Part shown: positions 1-9,262 of the stretch, one piece after another
Layout of the letters: each line of letters opens with the position of its first letter
How positions within the stretch are numbered: the stretch's first letter is position 1
NCBI GenBank assembly: GCA_027922465.2
Contig: BQMF02000030.1
Location: 868,001 to 932,000 of the forward strand
From: Turritopsis dohrnii
Taxonomy: Eukaryota; Cnidaria; Hydrozoa; Anthoathecata; Oceaniidae
Direction: 5' to 3'
Length of the DNA: 64,000 nt
Program-made: the position numbers and the translations under genes
The notes under the pieces: model-generated
What the model saw: only the letters and a program-made list of their open reading frames with translations
Database searches by the model: none
Told to the model about the DNA's origin: nothing

Positions 1-2061
1 GGTGTCCTCGTCTATCTTGTTTCCATGTATTTCCAGATGCTGCTTGGTGATTGAAAATCCTCTTTCGGGATCAGCGTTTCCGTGAGAAAGTGTAAGGATA
101 AGATTTACAAACGTAACCAGTCTCCGATATTTGGGTTTTCCTTCTAAGTCGACTATACCACCCACATTTCTCCAATAATGATCTATGCGAACAAACTTTG
201 AATCGTCGTCGTTATGCGTTGCTGTCACATCCAAAAGACCGTATGCGTATTTCCAGTAAGAATACACCTCTCTCTTTTTCTCTTGAGGTTTGGCTTCATA
301 AAAGGACGAGGGGATCTTATCTATTTGATAGAGTTTGAACTCCTCAGTTACCGCATCAATGAGACTATCGGTAGATTCATCATCCTTAATGTTGAAGATT
401 TTCTTTAAGGCATCAGGCTTCATGGTTCTGCAAACATTGTAGCAAAGCCTTTTGATTGCTGTTATTCCTTTTTTTCCACCATGATTTTGATGCCCAAGGT
501 ATTGGGCATCGCGGACTACCTGCTCATCAATTGGCAAATTACTTAGGAGGTAATCTGCTGATTCAGCCATGGCTTCCTTCATATTTTGCCTCAACCTTTT
601 CTTTTCCAACTCATCCATCTTTGATTTCTTGAACTGAATTTCGGTCTGAGCCCCAAAATTACACAACACCTTATGGTTTGATTGTAGTTTCACATCTATC
701 TCCTTTAGATTTTTCACTGGTTTCATCACATAGCATTCATCACCTTTTTTGTCTTGAAAAACTTCAGGGTTCAGGAATTTATCGAGAACGGTATTCACCA
801 GTTGCATGCATTTCAAATGAAGAAGGTGAATTAAAGGTGCATTCGTCTCGAAAGTTTTGATGAACTTGCGAAAATCCTGGGCGAATGAAACAACACAAGC
901 AATGACAACTGGAATCTTCTTATTTTGCAAATAAGCTTTGATACGAGCATACCTTGCTGTTGAAGAAACACCTTTTGATCCGGTGAATCCAGGTAGTGTT
1001 GGTAGTTTCCGAAGAAAATACTCAGAAAGATTTTCCCATTGCTCCATTAACTTGACCAGCACTTTCTCCAAACTCATCCAACGAGTAGAGCAATGTTTCT
1101 CCATCATTCTGGCAGTAATGCCAGTAATCTGATGACAAGCAGTGTACTGCTCTCTTCTGGCAGCTGAATATTTAAAAAAAAAGTGAAAATCGATGGACAT
1201 TTCATCTAGATCGACAACGGTATTTTTTAAAGCCTTAACAACTTTGCCAAATGCATTGTTTACAATGTGTAGAGGACAGGTGCCTACTTCAATAATAGAC
1301 AATTCCTCCTTGAGTTTGGTTTTGAACGATAGGTTAACATTTGGTCCATCCATACCCAAACCTAACATGTAATTAGGTTCTAAAGAAGCTTCTTTCATAA
1401 AATCATGGAAGTGAATCAACATATCATCTGCAGTGCATCTTCCAACATATAAGGAGCCGCAGTACACAGATGATATTTCCTTATGTTTCGGGCTGAAGTA
1501 TGTAGCATAACCGTCATATTGTTTCTTGACTTGGCTGTTAGTCGTTTCATCAAAATGAAATGTAAAAGGTTGGTTTTGAAGGTCTTTCTGTACCAACTCC
1601 TTGATATGTGGAGAAATACCGAACTGTATGACATATTTCACTTTCCCTCTGCCCTGACAATAATTTTTGGCAATACTAGAGTCAGGAAACATTCGCCGGT
1701 ATAAATCATTATCATTTTCACAAGAGTTAAAAGAGATGTTGTTCTCAACCACATTCAAAGCACGTACAATCACAGCATTCCATGCTTGTTGCTCGCTTGT
1801 AAGAACCACTTTAGTATTTCCCTTTTTCATGAAAAAATCATTACTACTTGTACTTTGGGCAAAAGTAGCTTGAGAATTCGAATCGCGCAACCTCTTCAAA
1901 TGTTTTTCAACTTTCTCATGTCTTTGAATGACACCAACGCCAGCCTCTATATTCAATGAAGAATTGCATACTGTGCAGAGAGCTAAGTAAACGTTAGTCT
2001 TATTCGGAATGAGCCATGGACGATTTACTTGCCAAGATGCCTGAAACTTTGTTTTACCCAT
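1..2061 (-). CDS. hAT-superfamily transposase-like protein, 3' end off window
   Basis: An ORF of 687 codons runs from the ATG at 2061 to base 1 without a stop. An in-frame TGA lies just upstream (2067-2065), so this start is the first one available. The N-terminus has a C-x2-C ... H-x5-H zinc-finger pattern (residues about 30-60) like the BED/C17orf113-type fingers. The middle has RNase-H-fold landmarks of hAT transposases: FHFDETTN near residue 170, GLGMDGPNVN near 239 and CSTRW near 325. Close to the window edge is ILTLSHGNADPERGFS (about 650-665), matching the C-terminal hAT dimerisation region. Family knowledge: such proteins cut and paste hAT elements, and some are domesticated. It is inferred to be recent or under selection because it is fully open. 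Its terminal repeats are not both visible, so element boundaries are unknown. Confidence 0.85.
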   Translation of the reverse strand, partial: MGKTKFQASWQVNRPWLIPNKTNVYLALCTVCNSSLNIEAGVGVIQRHEKVEKHLKRLRDSNSQATFAQSTSSNDFFMKKGNTKVVLTSEQQAWNAVIVRALNVVENNISFNSCENDNDLYRRMFPDSSIAKNYCQGRGKVKYVIQFGISPHIKELVQKDLQNQPFTFHFDETTNSQVKKQYDGYATYFSPKHKEISSVYCGSLYVGRCTADDMLIHFHDFMKEASLEPNYMLGLGMDGPNVNLSFKTKLKEELSIIEVGTCPLHIVNNAFGKVVKALKNTVVDLDEMSIDFHFFFKYSAARREQYTACHQITGITARMMEKHCSTRWMSLEKVLVKLMEQWENLSEYFLRKLPTLPGFTGSKGVSSTARYARIKAYLQNKKIPVVIACVVSFAQDFRKFIKTFETNAPLIHLLHLKCMQLVNTVLDKFLNPEVFQDKKGDECYVMKPVKNLKEIDVKLQSNHKVLCNFGAQTEIQFKKSKMDELEKKRLRQNMKEAMAESADYLLSNLPIDEQVVRDAQYLGHQNHGGKKGITAIKRLCYNVCRTMKPDALKKIFNIKDDESTDSLIDAVTEEFKLYQIDKIPSSFYEAKPQEKKREVYSYWKYAYGLLDVTATHNDDDSKFVRIDHYWRNVGGIVDLEGKPKYRRLVTFVNLILTLSHGNADPERGFSITKQHLEIHGNKIDEDT

Positions 2062-2083
2062 TTTTCATTTTACATTTTACTTA

Positions 2084-2217
2084 AAGTCTGTTCAAAAAAT
2101 ATGTGCACTAATTTCAGTTACCATGTGGAAACCAGATTTAACAAATTACATAAATTCCCTTGAGCCTGGTTTTTATATAAAAGCTGAAATCAGTGCATAT
2201 AATTTATGAACAGACTT
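2084..2217. mobile_element. 134-bp MITE, AAGTCTG family, TA-flanked
   Basis: The inverted termini begin AAGTCTGTTC and match over about 35 bp. The left arm runs to about 2118 and the right arm starts at about 2183. TA dinucleotides flank both ends (2082-2083 and 2218-2219), as expected for Tc1/mariner-type insertion. A larger relative with the same ends lies at 19486-19885. It sits just upstream of the hAT-like ORF. There is no coding capacity. Confidence 0.75.
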
Positions 2218-3628
2218 TAGTAATATCTAAACGAGCAAAAGAGATTCACTAATGAAAAAATAATAACGAAGTGAATACCTGTAAAATAGAAGAGTGCAGG
2301 AATACAATTGAAATAACCTTGCGCAAAAATTAGCTGACAATGGTACAAAATTGGATAATAAATGTTTTAGGTGATTGTACAAGAAATAAAGTCCATTCAT
2401 ACAGAGCATAAAATATTCACAAACAAAAGTAAACAAAATACTACATCTGTTTTTATATCTGTTTTGATAACAATTCGAATTGGTATTCGACATTCGAACA
2501 TGAGAAAGATCTAAAAAATGTTCGAAACAATATCATATATATAATTCTTTCTCAGCTAAAAGATAAAAAATTTTTGTATTGAAGGGAGTTATCATCATCT
2601 GGTAAAGGTTGGGCTGTTCATGTAGTGGAATGATTATATGATAACGCTGACCCCAGGTTCAAAAAACGTTGCGATGGTTTTCCCTGAATTGACTAAAATG
2701 ATGGCAGAAGATCACAATCAAAAAATATTTTTGGTAGACGCTCACAAAAACATGATTTTCCAGGCAATAACATGCTAAAAACATGAAATCATTCAAAACA
2801 TAGGAAAAACATGAAAAACATGAAAAACATGCTGAGTTGCATGCCTGTACCTTATATAACCACGTTTTACAAACGTCTCTTGCCATTTTCAAGACATTGG
2901 AGAACTGGAATATTCGTTAGTGAAAACTGAGCGTTTTCAGCCTATGGGTTTTCACCTGTAAAGGTTGGCTTTTCCATAGAAATATGGTTTTTTCCCTGCG
3001 CCAACATACAACTGGTAATTGCCAAGATATGTGTAGCATTGCTCTAATTTGCACAAAGACCAACGTAACTCAAACGATGTTCACCGGTTGCTTTCAGGTT
3101 CGAGTTATCGATTAAAAAACGTTCCCTTGTCATACAGTAGCAGTTGTTTTGAACATGTTCAGAATTTGATGAACAAACCTCTGTAATCACTGTCTCCTTT
3201 TTAGCAAGGGGTAAAAACAAAAACAGGCATTATAATATTGGGATTTGGTGCAATGGAAGTTATATCTGCAGTAACAACAATAATCACCTTAACCAATAGA
3301 AACTACAACTTTATCTATTTATTTACCCTAGTCCCTTTTAGGGGTTTCCATGACGTCAATGTTCAAACACACCCAGGTATCTTTAAAAAGATTGACTGAG
3401 TTTCAAATACGATTGTACGTAACATAATCGATAGAATCCATATTACAAAAACAAAATTCATCCCTGGAACATTTACTTTTCTTTGAAACAGAAAAAAGCG
3501 ATCCGCAGACCCTGCACAGTGATTTCAATTCAAGAGAGTGACGTCACGTCGTAAGTGACGTGTGAATCTTCACTTTCGAAAAGCAAATACGACATCAACA
3601 TCTCGTCTGGTTCGAGAAGAACTGATGA
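2218..3628. other. Intergenic; no gene recognised; CRE-like sites
   Basis: Only short unconvincing ORFs occur here. A run of near-repeats of AAACATG is seen around 2770-2830. CRE-like TGACGTCA words occur around 3350 and 3540 (the second within a cluster TGACGTCACGTCGTAAGTGACGT). They lie downstream of the Josephin gene, not upstream, so I assign them no target. Confidence 0.5.
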
Positions 3629-4947
3629 TTACGCAATTTGATCGTTAAAAATAATAACGTCACGCTTTTCTTTTCCAGATTCGACAACGAGGAGGAGTTC
3701 AGTTTGTTTACATTTAAATTTGTCTTCTAAAAACGTTTTAACTTGCTCTCCTTCTCCGATCTCTATAGGAGCAGATAACTTAGAGTCCAAGTTGTAATAT
3801 TTACCGTCGCTCAATTTACGGACAGTGTACCAATGTTTCAAGAAATTGACTTGGTACGATTTTCCGAACATAGAGAATTGCGTTACAGAGTTTAGTAACA
3901 AACCATACACTTCTTCCAACTTAATGTTTGACACAGACCTGAAATAGACAAAGTATCAGTGACTTTCTAATTGCTATCATTCCCAGTGGGTAGAATCGTC
4001 AAAAAGTCACTACGACGAAGAGCATTTTCATAAAAACTGTGTGTGTATACTTCTATGGAATTGCACACATCTTCGCAGTGTTTTTTTAAAAAATGATCAA
4101 GTTCGTCGACTACCACTTCGCATTCACTTAGATGTTCTTTTTTTCTGTTAATAGAGTTCTCTAGTATTCGTGTTGGCAAGAAAGAAAGTCAGATGTTTTT
4201 ATTGATAAACACTTGACTTACGTTGATACAGATTTTGATTGTTTTTCAGTTTGTACCCGACGGACAATTTTATTCAAAAGTCAATGCGGAGGAGTATATT
4301 TCTACAGAAAGGCATCAAAACACTCTTTTTCAATGAAAATGCTTTTCGTCGCAGTAACTCTTCGACGATTTTGCCAACTGGAAGGACACAGACTGCAAAT
4401 TGAAAAGCGTTTCTAACATAATCTTTTTTCCAATTCTCGAATGTAAGGTAGAATCTTGAACTTTGAAAACCCCAACGGTTGATAACTCGAACTGTTTATG
4501 CTGAGTTATCGCATTTGTGATTACGTGAAGTTTTTGAAACACTTTTAAAAGAACAAGGGAAATAAATTTCGCGGGAATTCATTTTCGGATTTCTATTGTT
4601 CTAGAACAATAGTCTTTTGTTTTATACAACAATAGGACACGCGAAATTCGGGAAAAATTTATTCCCGCGAAATCTAATTCCCTTAAGGTAAACACTACTT
4701 ACTGCCTTCGGTCGAACCAAATGACGTCATAGCTCATCTTGTTTAAGAACGACATGATCACGTTGACGTCATAATTTCCAATACCCAGCATGCTTTTATG
4801 TGGATTCGTCCATCTCCCAGGATTCAAAGCGTAACATTCAGCATCTAAACTTTGTTTACTACAAACGCCACCATCTTGGAATAGATTGTTGATAGCATGC
4901 ACAGCGCAGAACTGGAGGCTCTGCTTTTCATGGTAAAACTTGTCCAT
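3629..4947 (-). CDS. JOSD2: Josephin-domain deubiquitinase (JOSD1/2-like), two exons
   Basis: A cysteine protease of the Josephin/Machado-Joseph family, which removes ubiquitin from substrates. Exon 1 is 4947-4703 and exon 2 is 3938-3629. The donor GTAAGT is at 4702, the acceptor TTTCAG ends at 3939, and the joined frame gives 184 residues. That is close to human JOSD2 (188 residues) and shorter than JOSD1 (202). The catalytic triad is visible: Cys14 in LQFCAVHA, His117 in KHWYTVR and Asn131 in YYNLDS. Other hallmarks are NPHKSMLGIGNYDVNV and the C-terminal ELLLVV strand. The protein is essentially a bare Josephin domain, with no ataxin-type UIM tail. The 764-bp intron holds two palindromic 120-bp repeats and a further MITE. 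JOSD2 rather than JOSD1 rests on length only. Confidence 0.93.
3982..4100. mobile_element. Palindromic ~120-bp MITE, copy 1
   Basis: It begins CCCAGTGGGTAGAATCGTC and carries the family core (GTCACTACGACGAAGAGCA, then TCTATGG, then CTTCGCAGTG). The right terminal CCCAGT end is eroded. It lies inside the intron of the Josephin gene. Confidence 0.7.
4255..4381. mobile_element. Palindromic ~120-bp MITE, copy 2 (opposite orientation)
   Basis: The right end reads TTCGACGATTTTGCCAACTGG, the reverse complement of the left end of other family members. The internal GGAGTATATTTCTACAGAAA block matches the central part of the family. It is in the Josephin intron. Confidence 0.7.
4554..4686. mobile_element. 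Short MITE with TTTCGCGGGAAT inverted ends
   Basis: Inverted termini of about 28 bp: AAGGGAAATAAATTTCGCGG on the left and the inverse of CCGCGAAATCTAATTCCCTT on the right. A smaller palindrome, CTATTGTTCTAGAACAATAG, sits in the centre. It is within the Josephin intron, and has no coding content. Confidence 0.65.
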
Positions 4948-5254
4948 GTCTCACGACCAACCCTTCTTGAACATCGGTAATATTTCGATAAACTGGAAAA
5001 TCAAGCGCAACTGAGCTCACGATAACCCAAACTGCAAAAGTAAATATTACCTCAAAACACGTTCTCGATAACTCCAACATTTAAATGTCAAGAAAGTTGG
5101 ATAGAAGTTGAAATTGATTTAGAAGTGCTCATAGGAATTGGACTGAAATTCCATCCTGATCTGGTTAATGACATGAGACAGTTCAAAACAATCATCAGTT
5201 ACTGACCACCATCTACAACCCGAACCAATTTACAAGATCCTGGAGATTAATATA

Positions 5255-5372
5255 CCCAGTTGGCAAAATCTCAAATGACCACTGCGATGGAGAGCATGTT
5301 CACTGAGAAGGTGTGTATTTCTATAGAAATGTACTCCTTCGTAGTGATTTCTCAAAGAATTTGTTCACTGGG
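5255..5372. mobile_element. Palindromic ~120-bp MITE, copy 3
   Basis: It starts CCCAGTTGGCAAAATC and ends TTCACTGGG. The core GGAGAGCATG ... TTTCTATAGAAATG ... CTCCTTCGTAGTGATTT is as in the other copies. Confidence 0.8.
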
Positions 5373-5865
5373 TAAAGCACTGATATCGTGATATCGAGAT
5401 GAAGAAGATAGGTATTTCAAAAACTTATGGTTCGGCATTTTATACACATTCACTAAAATGGATACCATACCGCTTTTGAACAAAAATATTATCAAAAGAT
5501 TCAATACATACAAATAAGAAAAAACTAGTTAATAAAATTTAACAATGAACAGAACTTTGGTGACCAACTTGTCGAAGCTTATTTTCTTTATGACGAAGTG
5601 ACAAACTCTTTTTGAGGATAACAGAAATTTGACCAGTTCATTGACAAAGAATGGTAGAAAAAAAAAACACATACTCTCTCAAAAGTTTGTGCAGGTATTT
5701 TTGCTTGTTCGTCCGTAAGAACCAAGCGTAAATATCTTGCTATATCGTAATCAGAAAATGGTTTCCACAAACAAAAAAAATAAAAAAACTTTTTGTGACA
5801 GACTTTGAGGAGCTTCCTTTCAAGTTAATGACATATCATAGTTGTTGCAGGCTCGCTTTAGAAAT

Positions 5866-5985
5866 CCCAGTAGGCAAAATTATCAAAATGTCACTGCGGT
5901 GGAGAGCATTTCTATTGAAATAGTATGCATATTTCTATAGAATTACACTCCTTCTCAGTGTATTTTCAGCAAATTAAACCACTGG
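5866..5985. mobile_element. Palindromic ~120-bp MITE, copy 4
   Basis: It starts CCCAGTAGGCAAAATTATC and ends AAACCACTGG, with the same central TTTCTATAGAAT block. It lies downstream of the DHRS7B-like gene. Confidence 0.8.
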
Positions 5986-6137
5986 ATAGTCACCCAAAAC
6001 GCACTATATGTTTTTGATGGGATATTTCATGGTTTGATCAAATGATGCCATCAAAATATTTCAAAATGAAAAGAAAATGTGAAAATTATAAAATCCTTGT
6101 AAAAACCCATCTCTGTAACCAACAGATTCTTGTACAA

Positions 6138-7621
6138 TTACGAAGACTTCTTGTAATTTTTCCATTCGCTGTTCGCTTTCCATTCCATGATTTTGAAATA
6201 TAGATCAGGAAACAACGTCCTCACATACATGGCAAAAGTAGCTTTCATATCACCAATATTCCATTCATTACAGGGATAGACAGTTGCATCAAAGATCATG
6301 TTGGCTACAAATGATGGAGATAAACCAGAGGCAGTCGTTTTATCCATGACTAATAAACAAAAAATGCAAATCAGTGTAATATTTTTCAAGGGAGTCCTGA
6401 GTTCAAATAAACATTAAATTAAAAATTCTCAAAATTAAGCGATGAACCAATCATACCTCCATGCTTGCTGCCATCATTGCTAAGAGCATTTTTAGAAATA
6501 TTGGTTCTAATGTAGCCTGGATTTACAACGGTGACAGAAATGTTATCACGAGCTACTTCCGCACGCAGACTGTCGAAAAATGCTTGGCTGGCATGTTTGC
6601 TGGCAGAATCTGAAACACACAAGCAGTAAAAATAGGAAGCACTTGGCTATATTGGAATTATTGAGAATTCAGACAGTCTTCATAAATACCTACAAGCAGA
6701 GCGAAATGGTATTGCGATTTGGCCTTGCACACTTCCTATGGAGATTATTTGACCACTTTTCCGCTTCAGCATTGATGGCAAAACCGCTTAAATAAAATAA
6801 CAGCCATAACATTAGTAAAACGTCTAAAGTGAAGTGGCAAAGAGTATATTCGTAAATAAAGAATCTCGTGTTTTGGCCCTGAAAATGTATAATGCAATCT
6901 TGTTTTCTATGTTCGACTGTTTCATTACCTTTAACTAGATTCACTTGTGCAAAGTAATTTAGTTTCATCAGACTGTTATGAATATCGATAATACTATCTA
7001 AAACCGATCCACGTTGACTTATTCCAGCATTACTCAACACGATGTCAATTCCTCCATATTTAGCTTCTACTTCCTCTACTGTTTTCTGGACATCTTCATG
7101 CTTTGTGACATCCAAACAATAAATGAGAGGCCACTCGCTAACCTAAAATCATCACGCAGAACGACATGAATCAACAACAGATGTCACAGATAAGATGTTT
7201 GACTTCTTTACTGTTTTCTTTCCTGACACTACAAAATAAATGTTCAGGAAAGCAACTGTACTGTTACATGCATACCTCTTCTTTGTTTATGTCCTTTTTC
7301 ACACGTTTCAATTCTTCAACATTTCGAGAACATAAAATAACTTTTGCTCCTGATTTTGCATACCGCTTTGCACAAGCTGAAAGAGCAAGAATTGACATAA
7401 AGGAAATTCTTTTTTTTGAATGTTCTTTAAAATGTAAAACAGAATACATTTTTGAATAGAATACATTTAAGATACCTACCTTCACCAAGACCCGAACTTG
7501 CACCAGTTACCATGATTATTTTTCCACTGATGTCCACTTCGCTTTGAAAAAACTTTCGGTATAGGAATGAAGCCATTGAGATAAATACAAACGGTATGAA
7601 AATCACTAAGACTGGCAACAT
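6138..7621 (-). CDS. DHRS7B: DHRS7B-like short-chain dehydrogenase/reductase, six exons
   Basis: A membrane-anchored NAD(P)-dependent reductase. In mammals DHRS7B (PexRAP) acts in peroxisomal/ER ether-lipid synthesis by reducing acyl-dihydroxyacetone phosphate. Exons: 7621-7480, 7376-7276, 7142-6929, 6786-6694, 6609-6457 and 6349-6138. All junctions are GT-AG and in frame, giving 304 residues against 325 in human. The first 20 residues are a hydrophobic anchor. Visible motifs are TGASSGLG (39-46), SNAG, the catalytic Ser in [10 protein letters not shown], and Tyr184/Lys188 in [13 protein letters not shown]. The sequence [19 protein letters not shown] is nearly the mammalian one, and the tail [16 protein letters not shown] also follows DHRS7B. 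Exon 4 is only 93 bp and is easily missed; it supplies the [15 protein letters not shown] strand. Confidence 0.93.
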
Positions 7622-8572
7622 TTTTACTTATGATAGCACTATAATATAATAAAAAGAAATGCTTAGAAAATAAATACATCATTAAAGTAAATCGAAAAAA
7701 GGGGGAATAAATTGAAAAGAAGTTGACAAACTCCTAAAAGTTACAATACATATTTGTCCAGATCAGTTCATCTGTATCATTTACATTTAAATAATATAGG
7801 AGAACTACAGCATTATATTATGAACTATTATAAACTTAGCATTAAGAAATATACCATGAATGACATAGTATAGTAATATTATTTTCCCTTTCCAAGTGAT
7901 CAATTAGATAAATTGAAAGAGATGAGAGTAGAACTGCTTACCATTCATGCTTATAATTTTATGAACCAACTTTCAAATAAAATCCTCTGAATCTCCTAAT
8001 TATTATGTAAATAAAGCAAGCATGTTGGGGCTGACTGTTATGGTTTTATAGGCATGAAAGAAATATTGGAATGCAGAATACAAAACGTTACAAAGAAAGA
8101 TGTTTGAAATAGATATTTTCCAAGTTATTCAAATTTTTCTTTCAAATGTCTTTTAATGTTGTCGTAAGATGAAAATGACCATTCAGATGTTACATGAAAA
8201 TAAAGAGTCTTCGGAGATATATATATAAAATTTCTTTTCAGTGAGACACATAGTTGTAATAGTGTAAATGTTCGAATAATACATTTTAACTTAAATATGT
8301 GTTAACGTTTGTTATGGTAACTAATACAATGCAATCAAAAAATCTTAGCCAATCATGTTGCTTATCAAGTGTAACATAAATAAAATAATCAGTCAAGTTT
8401 GTTGACAATATTTATTTACAAAGGCATTTTATGATTAGTTTCGAAATAAAAACTCAAAAGTTACATGACCTTTAATTTTATATAGGTCAACTTTACGTTT
8501 TGATTCTATACTCAGCAAATAAAAAATTGTGTGTCAGTTGCTCCAAAGTGTTTTCCTTTTAAAGATAAATAT
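7622..8572. other. Intergenic; includes 3' flank shared by the SDR pair
   Basis: No gene is recognised. From about 8165 to 8572 the sequence resembles 20400-20549 (shared words such as GGTTACTAATACAATG and CCAATCAT). The duplicated unit of the SDR pair therefore extends into this 3' flank. Confidence 0.5.
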
Positions 8573-9262
8573 TCATGGAACAGTCAGTTGTTTTCCATTA
8601 GATCTTCTATCTAATGAAAGCAAAAATGGACCAGCTGCTCTAACCCAGTCATCAGGGCCTCGTGAATATTTCGCATCGTTGCCAAACACTTCTCCCAACA
8701 TTTCGGTGTTGATCATACCAGGATTTAAAGGTATACAAGCTAGTGGGGAGGGCAGTTCCTTTGCTAATGCCATGGATAATCCTTCAATTGCCCATTTAGA
8801 ACAACAATATGGTGCTACATTTGGAGATGTTGAACGACCCCAACCAGAACTCAGATTAACAATAATGCCTTTACCAGCTTTGATCATTGCAGGAACAAAA
8901 ACATGAATAACATAATTAACACCTTTTATATTTACATCAATTACTTTATCGAATTCATTTAAAGGCACATCCCATAGTGAGTTCGGTTTATTGACAACAC
9001 CTGCATTGTTCACCAACATATCTGGTGCACCAAAACTGGCAATAGTCTTTTGTGCCCATTCTCCAACTGACTCCTGAGATGTAACATCTACTACTGTGAA
9101 TAAACTCCCATTTGCAGCAAAAGTTGCATTCAGTTCACTGATTTTTTGTGCTGAACGGCCACACCCGACAACCTTATGTCCATTTTCAATAAACCATTTG
9201 GTTAAAGATAACCCCAAACCTTGTGTGACACCAGTTATCGCAATAACTCTTGACTGCGTCAT
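8573..9262 (-). CDS. Classical short-chain dehydrogenase, intronless, paralogue A
   Basis: A single-exon NAD(P)-binding oxidoreductase of 229 residues. The start at 9262 (MTQSRVIAITG) is chosen because the Rossmann strand begins right there. An in-frame ATG 26 codons upstream would add a stretch typical of neither the family nor a signal peptide. Motifs: TGVTQGLG (10-17), NNAG (85-88), Ser139 in NLSSGWG, Tyr152/Lys156 in YCCSK, and NPGMINTEM after it. The substrate is unknown. Paralogue B, about 12 kb away on the same strand, is nearly identical in the shared part. Here the ORF stops with TGA after QLTVP, whereas B reads CAA at that codon and continues. No introns, unlike DHRS7B next door. 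Confidence 0.9.
   Translation of the reverse strand: MTQSRVIAITGVTQGLGLSLTKWFIENGHKVVGCGRSAQKISELNATFAANGSLFTVVDVTSQESVGEWAQKTIASFGAPDMLVNNAGVVNKPNSLWDVPLNEFDKVIDVNIKGVNYVIHVFVPAMIKAGKGIIVNLSSGWGRSTSPNVAPYCCSKWAIEGLSMALAKELPSPLACIPLNPGMINTEMLGEVFGNDAKYSRGPDDWVRAAGPFLLSLDRRSNGKQLTVP

Larger units (their letters stand above)
4948..6137. other. Intergenic; no gene recognised apart from two MITEs
   Basis: This lies between the 5' end of the Josephin gene and the 3' end of the DHRS7B-like gene. It contains palindromic MITE copies at 5255-5372 and 5866-5985. The remaining ORFs are short and AT-driven. Confidence 0.5.

Noticed and set aside
3539..3562. CRE cluster as promoter of the Josephin gene
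   Set aside because: It lies downstream of that gene's stop codon; no gene start is recognised nearby to regulate.
8529..8906. 125-codon plus-strand ORF opposite SDR paralogue A (and its match at 20749-20976)
   Set aside because: They are antisense shadows of the conserved SDR coding strand.
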